14,485 nucleotides of DNA. Origin: Stephanodiscus triporus (taxonomy: Eukaryota; Bacillariophyta; Thalassiosirophyceae; Thalassiosirales; Thalassiosiraceae). Made by a program: the position numbers and the translations under genes. The stretch spans positions 1-14,485 of the forward strand of contig JALLAZ010001670.1 of NCBI GenBank assembly GCA_036939755.1, written 5' to 3'. Positions 9,101 to 14,485 of this stretch are shown here, one piece after another; the stretch's first letter is position 1; each line of letters starts with the position of its first letter. The notes under the pieces were generated by a model. That model saw only the letters and a program-made list of their open reading frames with translations, ran no database searches and was not told the origin of the DNA.

Positions 9101-9179
9101 CCAAGCACGCGGTTTGGTACTCGGAAAGGATGAAATTCTTATTGATGCCGACCGATAGCTTGGGTGAGTTCTCTCGCAT
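6057..9179 (-). CDS. pol: Pol: reverse transcriptase, RNase H and start of tyrosine recombinase
   Basis: This polyprotein copies the element's RNA into DNA. Residues are counted from the ATG at 9179 (1040 codons). RT: fingers motif KYGKHRVIFDAS (Arg274, Asp278), motif A with Asp333 in LADITACFRF, a VFGSNTSASSWEPLCRA block typical of YR elements, and the catalytic YVDD at 446-449. The RNase H-like domain follows, with Asp675 (VGDSS), Glu723 (NCLEYF), Asp756 (CVTDNTSALNW) and Asp806 (ENEIADKISR). The C-terminus enters a YR, with catalytic Arg1017 in ITGLRCAEYAQ, then loses homology after a T5 run at 6108-6112 and stops at 6057; the rest of the YR lies in other frames. The frame is open upstream of 9179 to 9389, and those codons look coding from about 9322, so the real protein is probably made by splicing from Gag and the Met at 9179 is likely internal. 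N-terminal residues 1-200 match no domain I know. Confidence 0.93.
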   Translation of the reverse strand: MRENSPKLSVGINKNFILSEYQTACLGKGITSEVSTVLKGKTPTPLQYPSHYRLISECKMKPSRNLQYRVKDLRFDNIVVFLLKDQASYLSDDDVENIRKLSNLHRTMVDDVLRLRGIDFSKVKLPRYDYADQTEISQERVDLSTACAIYYGLNTGMVVRYLKGEYVGDSRSSKKILDEVSSYIDKVDCDHIKRIIDQGCPSYLDFEEEYENKHMVLRKGNQQTFLQYPEVTAKAMNKEEKNSHVLALREWVVHFSPYCRATPQGIREKYGKHRVIFDASTQTCPHEIVLNHETSTDQEAFIDFGMAKTHLLVNIYNWRISFPTEPILLALADITACFRFPRLSADVTGAFGFLAESLYFISTSHVFGSNTSASSWEPLCRAIQKMITVYAQRDDLVEKHKKLLDELKWSDDLSPRPDLVKAFPCSVNQGVVDEKGLLVPMTANIYVDDILAAAARQTNMLRLLAAIIEAIFTVCGTPDIAVRQCPLSLEKWHELIVGPRQIVLGLVIDTNTMTVGISDDYIQKVRDLLSNWDPNKRFFKVNDMQKLVGKLARLGEGAPWIFKLMSHLYTSLAFALKSNTELLEKSSSGFRDLVKQITTKTFSGKISDHQRHIKFAMKKAARMVNRNHTRYLVNRTMRDELNFISDALKPDSGIKFETPIAHLIPRMPTASIVGDSSLLACGGYSIRLKFWWHFSFPSDVVERTLLHLKDNSDEKFISINCLEYFTIIVNYCASLVVFASQKINDDPHPVVLCVTDNTSALNWTLHTSKKSRIGRALARFFCGLLIGSHVGINAKWISTVENEIADKISRLKKLTSTDSTSSTSHPSHNTYDYANLQQEHKELRVCNSFQPSRKLVSLLLEILLTGNCPDLKQFKADSEVETTRFRQAVYLNFAKRHGIQDPCGSEPGYQRVIACFVEQLMLDHNSRSATVRGYVESINTLFKLRSFDPPADLSDRANMCTKIIAAREKEECIARQRSPITREIYSALLDQANKSPVDSVETVVFDWFTLIQITGLRCAEYAQKPRQTSKNTSMPRVNAS

Positions 9180-9322
9180 CGGGCCAGGACTACTATCTTC
9201 TGAAACTATGTCACATCCCTCAGTATTTGGTGGACTGGACTTTTTGATCTTACTCGGCTTACTAGTTGGTTTAATGCTATCATGTAGATTAATCCAAGGT
9301 TCTGCGATAACATTCGCTTTTC

Positions 9323-9547
9323 CTGTTAGGTTCGCAAGACGATGATCGTCAGTGATAGGATATATGAATTGATGAAAAGGAAAAAAAGGTCAAACACGCC
9401 GCGGTGTTGCAGGGTCGTAATGCTGGAGTTCGATCGAAAAATAGTATTTTCAAAACAGTTTTCTGTTTTCGAGTCGGGGAGTGCTACACTCTCTTGTGCT
9501 CGCCGATATGAAACGAGGGAGTTCATGAAACCAAAAGGCTTACGTAC
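9323..9547 (-). other. Candidate 225-nt intron joining Gag and Pol in frame
   Basis: Gag and Pol use the same frame, but TAA (9542-9540), TGA (about 9452-9450) and TGA (9392-9390) interrupt it. A donor GTACGTAAG begins at 9547, just before the Gag stop, and an acceptor CCTAACAG ends at 9323. A pyrimidine-rich stretch and a branch-like CACTGAC precede the acceptor. Removal takes out 225 nt, splits a codon after its first base on both sides, and removes all three stops. Downstream codons then read as normal protein (EPWINLHDSIKP) into Pol. The intron is also AT-richer than its flanks. Stop-codon readthrough is less likely because three stops would need to be passed. Confidence 0.65.
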
Positions 9548-11924
9548 TTTTCTCGGCAGAAGTTTTCTTGGGGCCGGTCGCGTCACCGAGGAGGTGAGCA
9601 AACTCAGGAGCAATGACGATTTCGTGCTTCTTGAAGGTCTCAGCGTCAAGCCACATCAAGCCTGACTTCTCCATGTGCTTGAGGAGAATGGGACGATCTT
9701 CCTCGGGTACATTTTTCCAGTTGGTATAATGTTTCCCGTTCTTGCAAAGCAAGTGATTGAAATTGCATTTCCTCTCGTGGCAGCAAAAATCGAGGCAGAT
9801 CCCGTCTTTGAGGGTGCTCTTCTCAGGCAAGGCCTTGGACGCGGGGGTCCCTTTCTTGAGATGGAAAAGTCCCATCTTCAAACTCTTGTCGGAAGTGTTC
9901 CTCTTCTTCTTCTGGCCTTCGGCCTGCTGCTCGCCTTCGCCGTTGCCTTTACGCTTTCCCCCGCTGTTCGCATTGGCAGGCTGGGTGGCGGCAGGCTTGG
10001 CGGGTTCGGCAGCCGGAGGTGCGGGAGCAAATCCCCCCCCGCTGGCCTCGACGAAAAAACTCTTGGCGAACGCTGGAACGTCTTTAGGGATGGAGTTGTC
10101 GTCGATGTGCTCCTGCATTTTGGCGAAAAATTTTGATGCCAATTTCACCGCGATCGATACCGATCTCGTCTCAAACTTGTCGTCGCCGGTCTCGATTTTA
10201 TTGGTGTTGATCGAGTTCTGCGAGAAGGAGGCAAGGTGCATAAAAAACTGATGGATTTTAGCCATGAAAATCATGGGCAGGTGCGCGATGCAGTCAGAGT
10301 TGTCGCGCATCCAAGTTTTTGTTTTTTTATTTTCGATGAATCGGATGACCTTCCAAGCCAGCTGGAACAGGAGCGGCTTCCCCGACGTGATGTCGACCAT
10401 GGCAAGTTGGACGCCGCAAATGTTGGCACAGGTCATTGCGACCTCTTCCATGCTATTAACTCGGCCGATTCCTTCGATGAGAGAAGATATTTTGCTCCTG
10501 TCCTTCTCAACAATGCGCCAGTTGAGCTCGTTCCGCTCTTCGTCCATTTTTGCAGTGGCCTCCGAAATTAATTTCCTATTATTTTGGGGGGCGTAATGAA
10601 ACGGATTGATTGACGTAGATTTGTACATCGATCCCGTCTCGAGATCCGAGCTCTGGAAGCTCGCGTTCAAATGCCCCTTCGTGAATTTTGATGTAAAAAC
10701 GACCATCGACATCAGTCTGCTCAACGGGTTGGACTGGAAGTCGTCGTCATCGTCCTCCGGTTCCGTTGAAAAAATAGTCGCAAATAAATTAGTCAATTGA
10801 GTTGCTTGGACCGAGGCCGACCTAGAAAGGAGGTTCAAAAATCCCTGAGAAAAGGTCGCGACCCGAATGTTTTTGACGGAGCCATCTTCCCAATTAATTT
10901 CGCCCATCGCGTACATCAGCTGTAGCATCCCGGTCTGGAGCTTCGCGAGGTCGATGGTCTCCTCGTGATCCCTCGATTCAACGACAATTTTTGTTGGCTG
11001 CTGGGGAGCCTGAATATTCTTCATGGTTTCGATTAATTGCGCAAAAAATTCGGGGGGAGGATTGGAGCTCGTCGCAGCGGTCGCTAATCCGGAGGGAAGC
11101 GAATTCGAAGGCGCCGCGGCGCTGTGGACCGGAACTCGCGGTTCTTCGGCGTTCTCGTCGTCGTCGAAAATCTCCACATGCGCCGGAGTGGGATTACGAC
11201 GGAAAAAGGCTTTCAATTTCTCCTGGTCGCCCTCATGCTGATTCCCTCTGCTAAGGAGCGACGGGTCCACAAAAGGGCCAGAAGCAAGAGTCATTCCCCT
11301 CAGGCCCTTAGTAGCAGCACGGGCTGGGTCGCGAGAGGAGGAAGCCGGGACGGATTGGATGATTCTTTTTAGGACCGTCTCTGTGTGATTATCAACTTCA
11401 TACTGCTCGACGACGTCGCGCATCGTCTGGGCCCAGAAACCGTGTTCTTTAGAAATGGTCGACATCTCCGCAACAAAATTCTCGTCGAGGGTGAGGCTTG
11501 TGATCTCTTTGCCGTAAGGGATCGGGGCGAGGGTTGGGATTGCGACGAGTGCGATCTCCACCTGCGCGTCCTCCCAGTCCGTATCCTTGACTGAGTCGGA
11601 TTGGAGGGGGATTTCAGGGCGGAATTCGGGGGGGATCTTCGAATGCTCGATAATGGCGCAGCAAGATCCGATCTCGTCCGAAACAATTTTGAAGAAGGCA
11701 GGTGAACTGCTCTCGTCAAACATATTTCCGATGAGGCATTCGAGCTCATCCTTATCGATGACAGGGGTGGGCATGTAGATGACCGATATTTCTTTCTTAT
11801 GGGTCACAAAAACGATGGAGGAGGCCTCATCGGATGTGAGGTTTTGTTGGAAATCATTTTTTGACCAGAAGATCCACTCGGGATTGACCGCGGAGGGGGG
11901 CTTGGATACGGTGTATCGAACCAT
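9540..11924 (-). CDS. gag: Gag-like protein with C-terminal CCCH zinc knuckle
   Basis: A 794-codon frame directly upstream of Pol, in the position of Gag in YR retroelements, presumably forming the particle or RNA-protein complex for reverse transcription. An Asp run sits at 391-395, after a region rich in Pro/Ser/Ala. A flexible Ala/Pro/Gly linker (about 625-655) is followed by two basic clusters, KRK (657-659) and KKKR (672-675), resembling a bipartite nuclear localisation signal; nuclear entry suits an element that integrates by recombinase. Near the C-terminus, Cys710-x4-Cys715-x4-Cys720-x3-His724 fits a CCCH zinc finger, a likely RNA-binding knuckle. The N-terminal 600 residues resemble no family I can name. 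The ATG at 11924-11922 (context AAAAAATGG) is 6 nt after a good splice acceptor, supporting this start. The last codons lie across the donor of the candidate Gag-Pol intron, so the unspliced form ends here and the spliced form continues into Pol. Confidence 0.78.
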   Translation of the reverse strand: MVRYTVSKPPSAVNPEWIFWSKNDFQQNLTSDEASSIVFVTHKKEISVIYMPTPVIDKDELECLIGNMFDESSSPAFFKIVSDEIGSCCAIIEHSKIPPEFRPEIPLQSDSVKDTDWEDAQVEIALVAIPTLAPIPYGKEITSLTLDENFVAEMSTISKEHGFWAQTMRDVVEQYEVDNHTETVLKRIIQSVPASSSRDPARAATKGLRGMTLASGPFVDPSLLSRGNQHEGDQEKLKAFFRRNPTPAHVEIFDDDENAEEPRVPVHSAAAPSNSLPSGLATAATSSNPPPEFFAQLIETMKNIQAPQQPTKIVVESRDHEETIDLAKLQTGMLQLMYAMGEINWEDGSVKNIRVATFSQGFLNLLSRSASVQATQLTNLFATIFSTEPEDDDDDFQSNPLSRLMSMVVFTSKFTKGHLNASFQSSDLETGSMYKSTSINPFHYAPQNNRKLISEATAKMDEERNELNWRIVEKDRSKISSLIEGIGRVNSMEEVAMTCANICGVQLAMVDITSGKPLLFQLAWKVIRFIENKKTKTWMRDNSDCIAHLPMIFMAKIHQFFMHLASFSQNSINTNKIETGDDKFETRSVSIAVKLASKFFAKMQEHIDDNSIPKDVPAFAKSFFVEASGGGFAPAPPAAEPAKPAATQPANANSGGKRKGNGEGEQQAEGQKKKRNTSDKSLKMGLFHLKKGTPASKALPEKSTLKDGICLDFCCHERKCNFNHLLCKNGKHYTNWKNVPEEDRPILLKHMEKSGLMWLDAETFKKHEIVIAPEFAHLLGDATGPKKTSAEKST

Positions 11925-11929
11925 TTTTT

Positions 11930-12326
11930 CTGTAAAAGAAAGGCGCGAATGATAAAACGATGGGTCAGTTTTCCTTATTGGAAAAAACAGACGAGCTGAG
12001 GCGTCGTGATTTCTTGGCTGATTGCCAGGGATAAAAAAAATGACGATGATCGTCCGACTGATTGTCTTGTGGCTTATTGCCTAAATTGCCGGGCTGATTG
12101 CCTTATTCGGTTAATTACCGACCACGAATTGTGGATTTTGGATGGTGGCGAATTGCCAAAATGGGATGAAATGGGGTTCGATCGACAGAGGAGGGCTAAA
12201 GAGCCACTTCGATTCCTCCCGGGTGCTTTTTCGATGGTACGAAAACGACCGAACAAGTTGCCGAGAACTGCTCGGGGGAGGGGTCGTCGCAGAGTCGACA
12301 CGACAATCAATTAACGATGCATTTAC
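11930..12326 (-). other. Candidate 397-nt intron in the 5' leader of the retroelement
   Basis: The sequence just before the gag ATG is a strong acceptor: a pyrimidine tract CGCCTTTCTTTTACAG ending at 11930. The best donor found upstream is GAAG followed by GTAAATG, with the GT at 12326-12325. No long frame is open through the interval toward gag. A minus-strand frame starting at the ATG at 12419 reaches the donor but would join gag out of frame, so if spliced it would act as leader sequence. Other donors are possible. Confidence 0.4.
12016..12102 (-). repeat. Degenerate GGCTGATTGCC repeats in the leader
   Basis: Four related 11-mers lie within 87 bp on the plus strand: GGCTGATTGCC at 12016-12026, GACTGATTGTC at 12056-12066, GGCTTATTGCC at 12071-12081 and GGCTGATTGCC at 12092-12102; an extra ATTGCC is at 12085-12090. 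They fall in the leader or candidate intron upstream of gag. They could be binding sites or decayed tandem repeats. Confidence 0.6.
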
Positions 12327-12547
12327 CTTCGGTGGGGGTGTAAAAAAATTCAGTAAGCGGATGGCAATGCAATCGAATTGCGATGGCTCGTTGTCGGCAG
12401 AGTCCGAGAGGAGAGCCAAAAGAATAATGAGATTAGCAGGCGCGGCGCGGAGAGAGAATTTAGAAATTCTAATCCATGTTTTCGCGCGCCAAACATGTGT
12501 GGCTATCCCATTGTGTGAGCAGGACAGACTTATTACATTTTTTACGT

Positions 12548-12557
12548 AGGTGCCTCC
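12548..12557. repeat. Candidate right terminus, inverted match to 4961-4970
   Basis: AGGTGCCTCC here is the exact reverse complement of GGAGGCACCT at 4961-4970, and the two positions bracket the retroelement. The 5 bases outside are similar but not identical (TACGT on the left, TATGT on the right). A 10-bp match in a search of this size can arise by chance, so this is only a candidate. Confidence 0.3.
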
Positions 12558-12563
12558 TATGTG

Positions 12564-12585
12564 CGAGAGAAATTCTCGCGAGAAT
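12564..12585. repeat. Overlapping hairpin and 14-bp perfect palindrome
   Basis: GCGAGA and TCTCGC form a 6-bp stem with a 5-base loop at 12564-12580. The same bases also form the perfect 14-bp palindrome ATTCTCGCGAGAAT at 12572-12585. The two folds exclude each other. It lies 7 bp outside the candidate right terminus. Confidence 0.7.
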
Positions 12586-12842
12586 AAAAAATAGTATTAA
12601 TAGGTCATGACTTGCTCACAATTTGGAGCCGCCACATTGTCTAACCCAACCAAAGTTGGGGAGCAAAGTGCATTCCCATCGCTTACTTCCGCCTCATTTG
12701 CGGCTACTGGCGAGATGCTGACGATGACCTCTTTGGCAGGCGAAATTGTTCGACGCACATTGCCAACCAAAAATTGCTGTCACAGGGTGCTATCATCCAC
12801 CCCCCAGCATTTTTGTAAAAAAAATCAGAACACAACAATCAA

Positions 12843-13370
12843 ATGGATGGAAATGAGGATGAAATGGCAGCACGGCGGTGGCATAAGGAGATTTTGGCAG
12901 AGTGCTGGAGTTCGGAGGCAGCGTTGGGTGGTTGTTGCATATTGCAGTGGTGGGGTTTGGCGGCGGTGGCAGCGGCAGCAGAGGTACAGAGACGATGGCA
13001 TCACGTCAACATTGACATTGTCAAAGCCAAGGGTTGATTGTCACGACACCAGCATCAGCATCAGCGCCAACAACAATGGCAGCAGCCAATGAGGCAATGG
13101 CCCTGTCGGTGATTATGTTGGCGGCAATGACAATGGCGACAACAGCAACAGCAGCGGTGACAGAGGCAGAGGTGATGACGATGACAACGATGGCAGCGGC
13201 GGCGGCAAAGACAACAATAAAGACAACAACGAAGAGGACAACGACAGTGGCAGTGGTGCCAGCTGCAAAGCGGCAATGATGATGATGATCACAGCAGCAG
13301 TGAGGACACAGACAACAATCAACTAAAAGCGGCAGTGGAAGAAACCCTGCGCTGCGCTAAAATAAAATAG
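12843..13370 (+). pseudogene. Possible broken small gene with a D/N/G-rich repeat middle
   Basis: An ATG at 12843 (context ATCAAATGG) opens a 64-codon frame starting MDGNEDEMAARRWHKEI, with a stop at 13035-13037. Another frame is open from 13093 to 13326 and encodes an acidic Asp/Asn/Gly/Ser-rich stretch. From about 13258 the first frame reads naturally again (SGNDDDDHSSSEDTDNNQLK, then AAVEETLRCAKIK) to the TAG at 13368-13370. The frame changes fall in slippery GAC/GAT/CAG-type triplet DNA, so replication slippage or a small intron may explain them. No family recognised. A longer frame starting at the ATG at 12607 overlaps but has a less natural composition. Confidence 0.25.
13040..13300 (+). 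repeat. Imperfect trinucleotide-rich tract
   Basis: A run of GAC, GAT, CAG, CAA, GGC and AAC-type triplets with hardly any other sequence, including (ATG)4 at about 13275-13288. It gives skewed open frames on both strands: Thr/Ala-rich, Asp/Asn-rich and Cys/His/Arg-rich ones. Most of these are not genes. Confidence 0.8.
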
Positions 13371-14020
13371 ACAAAAAACACTAGGCGAGTTAATACTTTG
13401 CCTCACCATGGCAATTTTACGAGCCATTGGCTGCCAGCACTATGTTGCGGCAGAAATGCACTCGAACATAGAACATTGAGGATGTGGTAACGAGGAGTAG
13501 GGTACCTGTCTCAGACACCATATACATATACGTAACATAGGATATGGTAATATTTTAAGACAGGTGCCTATTAGATCAATGGATTTTACGATGGAATAAA
13601 AGGATAACACCCCCATATTATCGTGGAAATGGTGCAGAAATAACACAAAAGTTATTTGAGATACCGTCCCAAAATAGGAATCTGTAGGAGTTTTTGCACA
13701 AGTGAGGTGTTTGGTAATATTTTGGATGGTGCATGGTAACACCCCCAGTAATCATGAAATGCACAACATGTTACTGTCACAACAGGTACAAATCTACATA
13801 CGAGAGTAACATTTTTGGGTGGGAAGGAACATATTCAGGGCCACCCTCACACACAACACCAAGATGAGCCACCATCGCCCAACCCCCAGTGGCTTTGCCC
13901 TTGCTCTCTGTGGCAACATCCACCATGGGCCCGGATCACAATGCCGCACCTCCCCATGAGTTCTGTGCAGGCGCTAGGGGGCGCGCCTTGTTCTTGCCAC
14001 TCTCCTCCCCCTTGTTATGA
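13371..14020. other. Non-coding stretch with short dispersed repeats
   Basis: No supported gene. Two short words occur twice: GGTAATATTTT at 13546-13556 and 13713-13723, and AACACCCCCA at 13606-13615 and 13738-13747. They lie in a similar AT-rich context but at different spacings, which suggests decayed repeats. From about 13850 the sequence becomes richer in C and in CCA/CAC words. Confidence 0.5.
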
Positions 14021-14050
14021 TCGTCAAAACGGCACCCATTGAAAAATTGA

Positions 14051-14485
14051 GAGATGGGCGGGGCCGCAACCTCAAGTGGCCGCATTTTGTCAATAGACAC
14101 AGCAACCAACTGAATGTTGGCTGTGATGGGAGGGGGGGCAATGAGGATGCCATGCGCTTGAGGCAGAACACGTTGGGGGGACTTTTTTCTGTTGTTTGGG
14201 ATGGCGAATCGGGCAACGAAAAAGACAGAGAGGGAGACCGGGCCGCGACCTTAAGTGGCCGCCATTAGCTGACCCAATGCAACAACCAACCAAAACCAGT
14301 GCAAGCGATGGGGCGGTTATTTTTTATGAGATTTGGCCGCGGCGGATCGTTGGGGGGTGACGATTACCCATCGTTTTTGGCAGCGTTTTGATTCATGAAA
14401 AATAAAATGAAAAAATCACTCCACAGCCGGGGCGGGCGACCTAACAATGAAAAGACACACAACAACCAACCAAAAGGAACCTGTG
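14051..14485 (+). repeat. Degenerate tandem repeat of about 180 bp
   Basis: Three conserved joints recur near every 180 bp. AGCAACCAAC at 14101 becomes AACAACCAACCAAAA at 14281 and again at 14461, exactly 180 bp apart each time. GGCCGCAACCTCAAGTGGCC at 14062 matches GGCCGCGACCTTAAGTGGCC at 14241 (179 bp). CGTTGGGGGG recurs at 14171 and 14348 (177 bp). The DNA between these blocks has diverged heavily. The array runs off the right edge of the window. Confidence 0.55.

Larger units (their letters stand above)
5447..11924 (-). mobile_element. YR retrotransposon of the DIRS/Ngaro type (coding core)
   Basis: One minus-strand unit carries Gag-like protein, RT, RNase H and tyrosine recombinase in that order, all in one orientation. 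This combination defines YR retrotransposons (DIRS, Ngaro, PAT groups); no DDE integrase, aspartic protease or chromodomain is seen. The adenine methyltransferase domain typical of DIRS1/PAT is also not seen, which points to a Ngaro-like or separate protist lineage; this placement is inference. Coordinates give only the coding core. The leader probably reaches past 12300, and candidate ends are the short inverted match at 4961-4970 and 12548-12557. The Gag and Pol frames are long and intact but the YR has two frameshifts, so the copy looks young and probably defective. Confidence 0.9.
12327..12606 (-). other. Upstream end of the retroelement: leader, promoter or terminal repeat
   Basis: No coding sequence is convincing here. 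It contains AGGTGCCTCC (12548-12557), the inverse of the decamer at 4961, and a hairpin-rich stretch at 12564-12585. In YR elements the promoter lies in the 5' terminal repeat, so transcription of the element would begin in or near this stretch. I see no clear TATA box. Confidence 0.35.

Noticed and set aside
12607..13092. 161-codon plus-strand frame starting MTCSQFG
   Set aside because: Its composition is irregular (Trp/Arg/Gln runs) and it ends inside triplet-repeat DNA. The overlapping frame at 12843 reads more naturally.
13061..13322. Cys/His/Arg-rich and Ser/Leu-rich minus-strand frames resembling metal-binding peptides
   Set aside because: They are translations of imperfect triplet repeats; the Cys and His residues have no regular finger spacing.

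Overview
This is eukaryotic nuclear-type DNA. There are no bacterial operons or ribosome binding sites; genes are sparse, GT-AG intron signals and long low-complexity acidic tracts are visible, and the largest item is a retrotransposon. A unicellular alga or another protist (stramenopile-like) is my best guess from the Asp/Gly/Asn-rich proteins and the type of retroelement. That is inference, and the window could also be a mixed or chimeric contig. No rRNA, tRNA or CRISPR array was seen.

Layout. (1) 2-2299, plus strand: the 3' part of a long intronless reading frame, open from the window edge, for a very acidic and basic low-complexity protein with a more ordered C-terminal part; no family recognised. 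(2) About 2300-4830: AT-richer, strongly CpG-depleted DNA with microsatellites, G-runs and only fragments of possible coding sequence. (3) About 4961-12557, minus strand: a tyrosine-recombinase (YR) retrotransposon of the DIRS/Ngaro type. In minus-strand order it has a leader with a possible 5'UTR intron (11930-12326), a Gag-like protein with a CCCH zinc knuckle (11924-9540), a 225-nt in-frame candidate intron (9547-9323), then Pol with reverse transcriptase (RT), RNase H and the start of a YR (to 6057). The rest of the YR (to 5447) lies in two other frames. (4) About 12600-13370: a possible broken small gene with D/N/G-rich triplet repeats. (5) 13370-14485: non-coding DNA with a degenerate repeat of about 180 bp.

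How the parts fit. Gag would package the RNA, RT and RNase H would make the DNA copy, and the YR (Arg, His-x-x-Arg and Tyr all visible) would insert it, in place of the DDE integrase of LTR elements. Gag and Pol lie in exactly the same frame, separated by three in-frame stops that a well-formed GT-AG intron would remove, which suggests that splicing controls the Gag to Gag-Pol ratio. Two one-base losses in A-runs between the first YR arginine and the rest of the YR make this copy probably non-autonomous, unless they are sequencing errors. The element is CpG-rich while the DNA on its left is CpG-poor, a sharp boundary that deserves explanation.
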